Origin: Roseiconus nitratireducens
GTDB taxonomy: Bacteria; Planctomycetota; Planctomycetia; Pirellulales; Pirellulaceae
Length of the DNA stretch: 58,457 nucleotides
Direction of reading: 5' to 3'
Assembly (NCBI RefSeq): GCF_008629675.1
Contig: NZ_VWOX01000027.1
Span: forward strand, 1 to 58,457
Shown here: positions 8,850-17,334 of the stretch, piece after piece
Position numbering within the stretch: the stretch's first letter is position 1
How the letters are laid out: every line of letters starts with the position of its first letter
Position numbers and translations under genes: made by a program
Notes under the pieces: generated by a model
Databases searched by the model: none
What the model was told of the DNA's origin: nothing
Seen by the model: the letters and a program-made list of their open reading frames with translations, nothing else

Positions 8850-11573
8850 TCAATGGGCGTTTGGCGGAAGAACATCGCCGCCGCGGACGTTTGCTTGCTG
8901 ACGGATCAAAGCGAAACGCCACTGCTGTCGATCGCTTTGAAATGACACCACGCCATCATCGCCCGGTGAGGCCACCGCGCCGCAGATCTCACCAACGGAA
9001 TCGGTCGCTGCCAATTTCACCGGTCGATCTCCGCTCCAACCCGTCACGCGAGGGACGTGTAAGTGGATGTCGGCCCCGGGCGGTGCAAATAAGTTCCAGC
9101 GGTTTTCGGTGACGCGGAAAAGCGTGACCCGACCGTCAACACGAACTCCTTCGATCATTCGGCTTCCATCAGACTGAACTGTTAGGTAGCCCTGCTTGTG
9201 AATGACCGTTTCGTCAATCGATCCACGGCGCAGACGCGACTGTTCAATTCTTGGCCCCTTGACCCAAAAACCTTGGGGTGAAAGCACAACGATTTCACCA
9301 TCCACATCGTAGGGGTAGGGCTGAGACGAAAAATTCACCACCACGGTGGTGCCATCGCTGAATTGCGTGCGTTGGACGGATCGGTCCGCTACCAGAAACT
9401 GATGATCGACCATGGCCTCAAATGCGAGCACCTCATGCAGCGGGCAGGTTTCGTGGAACGTTCGCAGCAACCGAAACTCTTGGTCGGGCAATTGGTATCC
9501 GGTCCCATTCATCCAAATCAACGGCGCGGTCCCGTACAGGATGTTGAACAGATCCTTGCGGTCGGCAAGCTCGGGTGACGCCTGATGCAGCAGGCCTGCG
9601 TTGTCCCCCCAATACCAGGTGGATCCGACGCAATCGTGATAGACCAATTGCCACAGCGGAATTCGGTGGGCGAATCCCATCCCAAACTTGAGGTAGTTCG
9701 GCGTCAGCTGGTCTTTGCTCGGCGCGTCCAAGTAACCCGCCGGCCAGGAAGACCACCAAAATGGCCCGCTCATCGATCCTTCGGTGTAGTCGACTTGATC
9801 TGCCACCCAGTCATTTCCGTGCTCCGCACCCACGACCAGTCCCCGCTGGTTCATCCGCTCAAACACGCCGCGGCGGAGCATGAGGTCGGTGCGACGGTCG
9901 GCGGGATGCTGTGGGTGATAGTCTTCCAGCAATTCCGCCGCAGCTGCGACGTCAACGAACCGAGAGTTCTGTCCGGTTTGCGACAAGTGCAGATCGACAT
10001 AGGCGTTTTCGGCTGCCTGCCACCTGGTCGACGAACGCCAATACATTTGGGTCCCGTCACGATGCCTCCATCCCAGTTTTGCCGGGCCACCCGGACGGGG
10101 ACGCAGGGCCGCGGCGTCGACATCATCCCGCTGAAAACCGGTCACTCCCGAAGTGAAATCGGTGTAGCTGTCATAACAACTGGTCAGGTACCCCTGCCGG
10201 TTCAGTCGAGCCACAACGGCCGGATCATCGCACGAGCCGATGATGCCGCGGCGAATTCCCAGCGGCCGCATTCGGTCGATGAAGGCCTCGGCATTCGGCC
10301 ATCCCCACAGCGACGGTGCACCGGACAAGCGTTGCAGCTCAGGCTTTTTCGCCAGCTTGTCCGCAAACGTCACCAGTTTTCCCCGCCGCAGTAATTCCTG
10401 CCGATAACAACGCGCCAGCCCCACGTACCCGCCGGATTCAACGAATCTCAGCGAAACGGCGCGTTTGTATCCAAACTGATCCAACGAAGGCAGCCAATGG
10501 ACTTCAGGCCAATGTCGGCCGTCGTCATCCGATCGAAAGGCAATCTCCGCATCGGCCGCCGTTTCCACCAGCAACATCATCGCGTCGCGACGCTGTTCAT
10601 CGAACCAGCCAACCCAGGGGAGATCCAGACAGTGCGTATTGCCCCACACTCGTAACGGCCAGCCCGCATAGGTCGGATCCACTTGATCCAACAACACGCC
10701 GCAAGATCGGTCACAGAAGACAAACATCCCCTGGTCGGACGCGCACCGGAACCGGGGTGGGAACTCCGCGATCGTCTCCATCGGGCAGGAGGGATCATCG
10801 GCTTCGATTTCGAATCGGCACGTCGACTCCTGCACCGAGACAGCGATGGTGAAATCACCTTGCGAAAAAGAATCGTGGATCCGTAGTTTCAAACCGGTGT
10901 CGCCGTCTTTCTGCACCGATTTCATTGATAACCAAGACGAGATCGGATCACTGACCCACCGTCGCCCGGTCGCGTGATCTCTGATTTCGAAGAGCCTCTT
11001 TTTTGATTCAAATCGGCATTGCAGACGTTCCGATTCGATGGCGACCGGAGTCTCCGAAGTCGGTGCAAGCGAATCGGCAGCGACGGTCGCTTGCTCGATT
11101 CTCTCGCACCGGATGCCGTCGATGCTGACTTCGTGTCGTTGAGCTCCGAATGCGATTCGCAACCGGTCGACCGTCCCCGTCGCCGACAGGGGAATCCGAT
11201 AGGAGTGCCAACGCCCGTCCGCATGAAAGGGGATCCGCCGGAAACGTTTCCATCCGCTATCCCCCACCTCATGCCAAAACAACACGTACTCTCCAAAGTC
11301 CGCTGCTACCGCGGTCTTCAAGCGGAAGTGCAGTATCACCGGACCGGAGACTTCGACGATCGGTGCTTCCACGGTGCCGATTCCGTCTCCCGTGACACGA
11401 ATGCGAAGTGTTCCATCTTGCCAATCAAATTCGCAATGAGAGGTCTCCAGTGACTGACCGTGGAAGACGTCGCTGAGCGACGGATTCGGGGTGGCGACCA
11501 ACTCGCTCGCCAACAACGCGGCAGCGATCAGGACCACCAGCGACATCGTTCCGCAACGCAGAATCCGTATCAT
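8850..11573 (-). CDS. Large exported glycosidase-like protein
   Basis: A 907-residue protein with signal peptide (MSLVVLIAAALLASELVATP). The N-terminal ~160 residues read like a jelly-roll carbohydrate-binding module (VEVSGPVILHFRLKTAV, then WHEVGDSGWKRFRRIPFHADGRWHSYRIPL). A TIM-barrel-like middle follows (residues about 380-720). Two acidic motifs, SRFVDVAAA and VVGAEHG, are candidate catalytic Asp and Glu, as in GH101-type or DUF5696-like families. A beta-sandwich C-terminus closes it. The family placement is by overall pattern only and is uncertain. Its start codon overlaps the stop of paralogue 2 (ATGA), which implies translational coupling and one operon. Confidence 0.6.
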   Translation of the reverse strand: MIRILRCGTMSLVVLIAAALLASELVATPNPSLSDVFHGQSLETSHCEFDWQDGTLRIRVTGDGIGTVEAPIVEVSGPVILHFRLKTAVAADFGEYVLFWHEVGDSGWKRFRRIPFHADGRWHSYRIPLSATGTVDRLRIAFGAQRHEVSIDGIRCERIEQATVAADSLAPTSETPVAIESERLQCRFESKKRLFEIRDHATGRRWVSDPISSWLSMKSVQKDGDTGLKLRIHDSFSQGDFTIAVSVQESTCRFEIEADDPSCPMETIAEFPPRFRCASDQGMFVFCDRSCGVLLDQVDPTYAGWPLRVWGNTHCLDLPWVGWFDEQRRDAMMLLVETAADAEIAFRSDDDGRHWPEVHWLPSLDQFGYKRAVSLRFVESGGYVGLARCYRQELLRRGKLVTFADKLAKKPELQRLSGAPSLWGWPNAEAFIDRMRPLGIRRGIIGSCDDPAVVARLNRQGYLTSCYDSYTDFTSGVTGFQRDDVDAAALRPRPGGPAKLGWRHRDGTQMYWRSSTRWQAAENAYVDLHLSQTGQNSRFVDVAAAAELLEDYHPQHPADRRTDLMLRRGVFERMNQRGLVVGAEHGNDWVADQVDYTEGSMSGPFWWSSWPAGYLDAPSKDQLTPNYLKFGMGFAHRIPLWQLVYHDCVGSTWYWGDNAGLLHQASPELADRKDLFNILYGTAPLIWMNGTGYQLPDQEFRLLRTFHETCPLHEVLAFEAMVDHQFLVADRSVQRTQFSDGTTVVVNFSSQPYPYDVDGEIVVLSPQGFWVKGPRIEQSRLRRGSIDETVIHKQGYLTVQSDGSRMIEGVRVDGRVTLFRVTENRWNLFAPPGADIHLHVPRVTGWSGDRPVKLAATDSVGEICGAVASPGDDGVVSFQSDRQQWRFALIRQQANVRGGDVLPPNAH

Positions 11574-14500
11574 CGAGCCGCCTCTAACTTCTGCCGATAG
11601 AATTCCACCGCTTGCCCGTATTCCTCCAACGCCTCGTCTGACAACACACCACGCAGTTCCCCCATCACCTTGCTAACGCGATTGACCAGATAGTCCACTT
11701 GCTCGCGTCGCGGGATAAGCGGTCGGTCCGGAATGTCCATGTATACCGGGTTGGTGTGGGCGAATCGCACACGTCCCGACGGGTGTTTCTCGAAACACCG
11801 AACGGCCACCCAATACGAATCTGGATCGTCGACCGACACGTCCAACCGAGTCAGATAACCGCCATCTTCAAGCGGAAGGTTTTGCGGGGAAACAGACTGC
11901 CGCACGATACCGTTGACAACAATTTCGATGCGTTCCAGTGGGCGGCGACTTTCGCATTGCCCCGTCACGGCAATCCTGGTCTGCCCGCCGGACTCCGTCG
12001 AGAATGTTTCTCCGGCGTGTCGCCCGTTGAATCGGACATCCAACATGGGACCGTTTGTCACGAAGCTTCGTCCGGCATCCAGCCCGCGGATCCACTTCTG
12101 ATAGCTGAACTGACCCGGAACATGCACGTACACGCGGCTGAAACCAATTTGCACCGGGTGAACTCCGGAGGCGGTCCCCGCGGAGACACGCATCCGCAGC
12201 CCGCAATTCAACAAGGCGTAATAGGTTTGAAAGCCGTAGTCGATCCAACCGCTTTCGCTGAAGCCGTCCTCGTCTTTCTCCACATCCATGTATTCGGCGT
12301 CGGTCCCCGACGTCCAATCTTTGAAGCCGAAGCGTGTTTGCCAAACGTGGTTGTTTGAAAGTTCGAACAAATCCACCTCCATCACGGGCGCGATCATCAG
12401 CGACCAGGGCCAAGAATGCTTGTCAAGATCCAACAACGCATCCTGATCGCGTGCCAGACGTGCCACCGGACGGACCGGCGGTGCGGCAAGCTGCAGCGGC
12501 TGACGGTGATTGAGCACGAACACGGCCCCCAGTGTCTGTCGGCGTCCGGAAACCTGGGCAATCTCGTACTCCGTATTGACCGGGTAAATCACGTGGGTCG
12601 GATCGACTTGGATCAGCTTGTCGGGAACCGGGCGCGCCGCCCGGGGAGAATCAGGCGTTTGCCCAGCGCGGGTGACCCAATAGGTCAATGGAAAGGTGAC
12701 GTTCAGATCCTCGGCCAGCATCGCGTTGGGCAATTCATCCAGCGAACGGTGCAAGTGCGTGTCACCGCTGTACCAGCCGCGTTCGGCCAGGTTTGCCCAG
12801 CGTCGAAGCCGAAATTGGCGGGTCACCGATTCCCCCCCAACCTCCAGGGTCTCCTCGACGGGCAAGTACTCCTTTCCCCGCTCAACACGAATCGTGTAAC
12901 GTCCGGCAGGCAACGCAACGCTGAAGGGGTCGGCCGTCAATGTCGTGTGGACTTCACTGCTGCCGGCCATCCGCGGAGGCCGGCGGTCGTAGTGAATCGC
13001 GTCTCCCCCCACCGACTGCACCAACTTCCACGCGCCATTTGCATCGCGAAGGTGGATCCGCGAAGGAATCGGTTTGCCAGTCCGTTCGTCAAAGACCGCA
13101 CCGACCAGTCGGACTTCCTCTTTTTCCGGGACGCGCCATCCGGATTGCTCGATCCGAAGCAGTTCCTGATAGATTTCGTCGCCGCTGTAAAACGACAACC
13201 AGCCACGCAAACGCTGCGTCTGCCCCGGACGGCAGTCGGGGAATTTCGGATCGGAATGCAAACACGGACAACGATCGTTTCCCCAAGCTCGATCGACCGG
13301 ATCCCACGCGGTAATGACCCAGCGGTCTCCGTTCGCGTTGCGACACGCGGCGTAGGGCCCCCAATGGATCTTGTTCTCGTTCGTCTGCGCTGAAAACTGC
13401 TTCGCCGCTTTCAGCATCACACAGTTTTGGACACGCAGTCCGGTTAGCACCTGATCGGTCCCGTTGGTCAACCACATTTCCATGCGGACGCTTTGACGGG
13501 TTGGTTTGACCACCGTTCCGAAGGCGATGCCGTTGGGCAACGTCCGCGACATGGTCAAGGATCCATCTTGCTGCCGATCCCATTCGGTCCGATCCAAATG
13601 CTGCTCGCGTTGATCCCAGATCGTCGGGATGTGCGTGTGGGCCAGGTAGGTCAGTCCCAGGTTGGACCAAATCGCCTCGGGAACATCGACCACCACATAG
13701 GAATTGGGGTCCCAGGGCGTAAAAACGCTGACCTTCGTGTCGCGTTGCGGATTGATCGCCCCGTCCAAAAACCCGGTGCGGGGATGCCTTCCGCCTGGGT
13801 ACGGAAGCACCAACAGATCCGCATCGGGACCTCGCTCCGGCCGGTTGTCGACACGTAGATCAAACTTCTTCAGCGCCGCCCGGATCGCTTTCGGCGTCAA
13901 TCCGGTGGCCGCACGGATTTCGGCTTGCGAGTAGCGGTGGTGCCAAACCATGTTCTCAAGCCAACGCCGCAAGTCGGCTTGAGAACTTGCCGGCCGGGCG
14001 TTGGCCAGATCCGCTTGACAATTGAAGGTCAGCAGCACGTCGTTTCGAAAACCGATGTCCGCAGTTCCTTGACCGACATCGATCGCGCACAGCGCCGACC
14101 GAGTACCAACCTGATCGGTTCGAAAGCGGACAATCCGATACTCAAGTGGCGTCCCCGAAAGAACGCGAGGTAAAGATTCGTCATCAATGACTTCGATCTC
14201 AACCCAGCGGTCGCGCGCAAGCTCCCGATTCGGTTGACGCTGCTGGTCGCAGTGCAGTCGCAGGGGAGCCGTCACCCCGGCGAGATTCTGTACCCGAATC
14301 AGAAAGGTGCCCCAGCGACCACTGGGCAGGAGCGGATCCGCCGCGCCTTCATCCACTTTGACTCGTGATTCCGCGTTGATCGAAACGTGAATCAAACTGA
14401 AGCGGTCCAGCACCGTTTTCAGATCATCCGCATCGTCGGCGACCTGCTGCCGAATCTTGTCCGCGAGCGCCCCGTCGACGGAGTCCAGCGATTGCAACAG

Positions 14501-14644
14501 TTCGTCCAAGTGCTGACGATCGACGGTCACCGAAGCGTCCAGCGTGTGACAGCTCTCGTCAACGCAGTGGGGCATCGGCTGCGCGACCGCCAATCCGGCG
14601 ATGCCAAATGCCAACAGTGTGGCGATCAATCGTGAAAAACTCAT
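11570..14644 (-). CDS. CehA/McbA family PHP metallohydrolase (paralogue 2)
   Basis: The largest paralogue, 1024 residues, with signal MSFSRLIATLLAFGIAGLAVAQ. It has a long N-terminal region of about 500 residues. A carboxypeptidase-regulatory-like sandwich (VRLVGAVFDERTGKPIPSRI) comes next. The PHP domain starts with GWYSGDTHLHRS (D-x-H-x-H at 628-632). At the position where paralogues 1, 3 and 4 have a metal-ligand Asp (ADTP, TDFP, SDHP), this one reads SAGTASGVHP, so that acid is missing. The FVTNGPMLDVRFNGRHAGE segment and C-terminal tail are conserved. The start at 14644 has a GAGGTGG Shine-Dalgarno and lies 11 bp after paralogue 3. Confidence 0.85.
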   Translation of the reverse strand: MSFSRLIATLLAFGIAGLAVAQPMPHCVDESCHTLDASVTVDRQHLDELLQSLDSVDGALADKIRQQVADDADDLKTVLDRFSLIHVSINAESRVKVDEGAADPLLPSGRWGTFLIRVQNLAGVTAPLRLHCDQQRQPNRELARDRWVEIEVIDDESLPRVLSGTPLEYRIVRFRTDQVGTRSALCAIDVGQGTADIGFRNDVLLTFNCQADLANARPASSQADLRRWLENMVWHHRYSQAEIRAATGLTPKAIRAALKKFDLRVDNRPERGPDADLLVLPYPGGRHPRTGFLDGAINPQRDTKVSVFTPWDPNSYVVVDVPEAIWSNLGLTYLAHTHIPTIWDQREQHLDRTEWDRQQDGSLTMSRTLPNGIAFGTVVKPTRQSVRMEMWLTNGTDQVLTGLRVQNCVMLKAAKQFSAQTNENKIHWGPYAACRNANGDRWVITAWDPVDRAWGNDRCPCLHSDPKFPDCRPGQTQRLRGWLSFYSGDEIYQELLRIEQSGWRVPEKEEVRLVGAVFDERTGKPIPSRIHLRDANGAWKLVQSVGGDAIHYDRRPPRMAGSSEVHTTLTADPFSVALPAGRYTIRVERGKEYLPVEETLEVGGESVTRQFRLRRWANLAERGWYSGDTHLHRSLDELPNAMLAEDLNVTFPLTYWVTRAGQTPDSPRAARPVPDKLIQVDPTHVIYPVNTEYEIAQVSGRRQTLGAVFVLNHRQPLQLAAPPVRPVARLARDQDALLDLDKHSWPWSLMIAPVMEVDLFELSNNHVWQTRFGFKDWTSGTDAEYMDVEKDEDGFSESGWIDYGFQTYYALLNCGLRMRVSAGTASGVHPVQIGFSRVYVHVPGQFSYQKWIRGLDAGRSFVTNGPMLDVRFNGRHAGETFSTESGGQTRIAVTGQCESRRPLERIEIVVNGIVRQSVSPQNLPLEDGGYLTRLDVSVDDPDSYWVAVRCFEKHPSGRVRFAHTNPVYMDIPDRPLIPRREQVDYLVNRVSKVMGELRGVLSDEALEEYGQAVEFYRQKLEAAR

Positions 14645-14655
14645 TCCAACCCACC

Positions 14656-17334
14656 TCACTGTGCGCACTCATCCAGAATCTGTTGAAACACGTCTCGAGC
14701 ATGATCGTACGCTTGTCGGGCGTCTTGTTGTTCCTCGATTGCGTAGGTGGGCTGCTTTTCCTTCCAACATTGGTCGATGCACGCCAGAAACCATTCCGCG
14801 CTGGCCCGCGAGGCTCGAATCGGCTGGTCGTCAACCGTCAAAAAGAATGGATTCGTGTGGGCGTTTGGGAACACCCGCAGAGCGACCCAACTGCTCTGAT
14901 CAATTTCTGCCTGCAACGTGACGTCTTGGAGCGTTCCGTCTGCCACGATGGTTTGAGTCGCACGCGGGTACCCGTTGACAATCAATTCCACCTCAACCGG
15001 ATCTGCCGAAGCGGACCGGTGCTGATCAGGATCCAGCAGGACCGCGCACTTCGCGCGACAGTGAATCGTTGTTGGTCCGGCAGCGACGAGTTCGCTGCCT
15101 TGATCACCCACCGCCAGGAAGTCCGTTTCGGCATCGGTGCGTGCTTGAAAGTCCAGCAGATGAGCCTTGCCGTCGCTGACGTAGCTTCGACCGTCCTGGA
15201 TACCTTGCACCCAGTCTTCGAAATTCAGTTGGCCGGGAACGTTGACGTACACCCTTCCGATGCCGACCCGTTCGCCGCTCATGCAAGGAAAATCTGTCTC
15301 ACCGCTCGCCCGAACTCGGAAACCACAATTCAAGGTGTGGTACCACATGTTCCATTCGTCGTGCCGCGGCGTATCCATCGTGGAGATGAAATCGATCGCT
15401 GGAACCGGAATTCCATCAGGTCCGGGAACTTCGTGCGTAATATCGACCACATACTCGCACGCACCGATTCCATCGAAACCCGGAATGTTGAAGTGCGGCA
15501 AGCCGTTCGGTCCGTCATCCTGTCCCGGCAACCGGCCGACGTAGTTTGTCAATCCGTTTGCCGAATGAGCGGGTCCACAGATCGCTCCCTGGCCCTTCGC
15601 CCAACGCAACGTGTTCAACCCCAGCGTCGGCCAGTGATGCTTGGAGTCGCCCCCCGGGTAAATCTGTTCTTTCAACCGCAACAGATTCAAGTGTCCCGAC
15701 GCATGGGATCCGAAACCGGAAACCTCCACGTCGTATCGAATCAGATACGGGTATTGCGATACGTCATCGACCGCGCCGGTAAAAAACTGTTTCTGGTAGT
15801 CAAAGCAAGGCCCCCAGGTCAGACAACATCCGACATTCAAATCTTCGCCCATCGTCTGTCGCAGCATATGCTCCGGCAACACGCCTTCGGTCGGATTCAC
15901 GTAGTGCAGGCATCCGGCCGCATGGATGTGATGATCCCCCGACCACCATCCGTCTTCGGTCGGATCGCACCAGCGTTGGATCTGAAATTCGACGGCCTGC
16001 GGCGATTCATGGACCACCACTTGCTTGGTGACCGGAAGACTGTGTGGACCTCGCCAGCAGCGGACTAGGTATTCGCCCGGAGGGAGGTGAACGATTTCTC
16101 CATCCCGCCGGTAGATCTGCGGGTGAAAGAACAGATCGGGCGCCAGTCGTTTGGTTTGCTCGGGATAGGAGCGTCCCCTCATGTCCCTGATTTCAAACGC
16201 GGCGACCACCGGACGGTCCGGTTGATCGCGAATCCGCAAAGTCACCGGAATCGATGGCTTGGCGTCGAATGTCAGATCAACGCTGGAGAAGTTTTCTCCC
16301 TGGCGACGCGAATGCAATAAGTCGATCCAGTCAATCCGCATGGCAGAGGGTTTGACGTTGGGATCGATACGGATGCCGGCGAGCACGCCCTGAACGGGAA
16401 TCGAGACTTCGTACTGATGGCTTCCCCCGGGGATGATCGGCACGTTGATTTTGCGTTGCCCATCCGGTTCGGGGCGCCCCTCCGTCCACCAAAACACCTC
16501 GATGATTCCGCCCTCATCGGTCGCGGCGCGAAACCGCAGCAGAAGTTCGCCCGAGACGCCGCCGACGTCGGCCCCGATGAACGGGTCGTTACCGGTGCTT
16601 TTGATTTGCAACGCACCTTCGGAAGCCTCCATTTGCACTTGATTCATTGCCCGCCAACCGTCGGTCCCTTCATCGAAACGCCATTCGCGAATGACGCGTC
16701 CCGGTTTTCCGTCTTTCAAGTCGACGTGAAAATCCAACGTCGCCTGTTGCTCACCCGCGTCGCGGCTGTAGATCTGAATGATCCGGTACTCCAATCCCAA
16801 ACCGGACAAATTGGGTTGTAGCGGTCGACCATCGAACATGGTCATTGCCATCCACCGGGAGTCGACATCTTCTTGTTTGGCGTGAGGCAGCGGACGTGCG
16901 TTGGGGCTTTCGACTGTCAGGCGGGAACGCAGCCCGGCCCCGTTGCAGACCTTGACCAGGTGATGCCGCCAGCCCTGCTGGATCAATTCCGGTCGCCTCG
17001 CAACTGCGGTGGTCTCCAAACGTCCTTCGCCAATGCGGACGGCTGCGACGCACAATGGATCCAGAATCGCCTGAATCTCTGCCGTCACCTTTTTGTCGTC
17101 CGGCTCCCGGCGAAGCATCCGCAGCTTTTCGACATCGCCGGGCGGTAGCGGACTGCCAATGTATTCCAAGGCTTCCTCCAATCGCTGAGTCTGAAGCAGC
17201 AATGGCTGCGCAGCGACGCGGTCAACGGTCGGCCAGTTCGACTCAGCGCCGGGGCAAGGCATGGGAAGGACACAACCGACCGCCAACACCAGCAGTCCGG
17301 TCCACATGGGTTTGATCATCTCACTTGTTCTCAT
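14656..17334 (-). CDS. CehA/McbA family PHP metallohydrolase (paralogue 3)
   Basis: An 892-residue exported protein. Its signal is seen best from the internal start at 17319 (MIKPMWTGLLVLAVGCVLPMPC), one nucleotide after the stop of paralogue 4; a start at 17334 would overlap that gene by 14 nt. A jelly-roll-like carbohydrate-binding region (FDEGTDGWRAMNQVQME through IRIDPNVKPSAMRIDW) occupies about residues 215-345. The PHP domain opens with GWWSGDHHIHAAG (D-x-H-x-H at 467-471) and ends with ASGETDFPCMSGERVGIGRV, which retains the metal-ligand Asp. A YVSDGKAHLLDF segment replaces the usual FVTNGP. The sandwich resembles the one at the start of the glycosidase-like protein in the same operon. 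Confidence 0.85.
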   Translation of the reverse strand: MRTSEMIKPMWTGLLVLAVGCVLPMPCPGAESNWPTVDRVAAQPLLLQTQRLEEALEYIGSPLPPGDVEKLRMLRREPDDKKVTAEIQAILDPLCVAAVRIGEGRLETTAVARRPELIQQGWRHHLVKVCNGAGLRSRLTVESPNARPLPHAKQEDVDSRWMAMTMFDGRPLQPNLSGLGLEYRIIQIYSRDAGEQQATLDFHVDLKDGKPGRVIREWRFDEGTDGWRAMNQVQMEASEGALQIKSTGNDPFIGADVGGVSGELLLRFRAATDEGGIIEVFWWTEGRPEPDGQRKINVPIIPGGSHQYEVSIPVQGVLAGIRIDPNVKPSAMRIDWIDLLHSRRQGENFSSVDLTFDAKPSIPVTLRIRDQPDRPVVAAFEIRDMRGRSYPEQTKRLAPDLFFHPQIYRRDGEIVHLPPGEYLVRCWRGPHSLPVTKQVVVHESPQAVEFQIQRWCDPTEDGWWSGDHHIHAAGCLHYVNPTEGVLPEHMLRQTMGEDLNVGCCLTWGPCFDYQKQFFTGAVDDVSQYPYLIRYDVEVSGFGSHASGHLNLLRLKEQIYPGGDSKHHWPTLGLNTLRWAKGQGAICGPAHSANGLTNYVGRLPGQDDGPNGLPHFNIPGFDGIGACEYVVDITHEVPGPDGIPVPAIDFISTMDTPRHDEWNMWYHTLNCGFRVRASGETDFPCMSGERVGIGRVYVNVPGQLNFEDWVQGIQDGRSYVSDGKAHLLDFQARTDAETDFLAVGDQGSELVAAGPTTIHCRAKCAVLLDPDQHRSASADPVEVELIVNGYPRATQTIVADGTLQDVTLQAEIDQSSWVALRVFPNAHTNPFFLTVDDQPIRASRASAEWFLACIDQCWKEKQPTYAIEEQQDARQAYDHARDVFQQILDECAQ

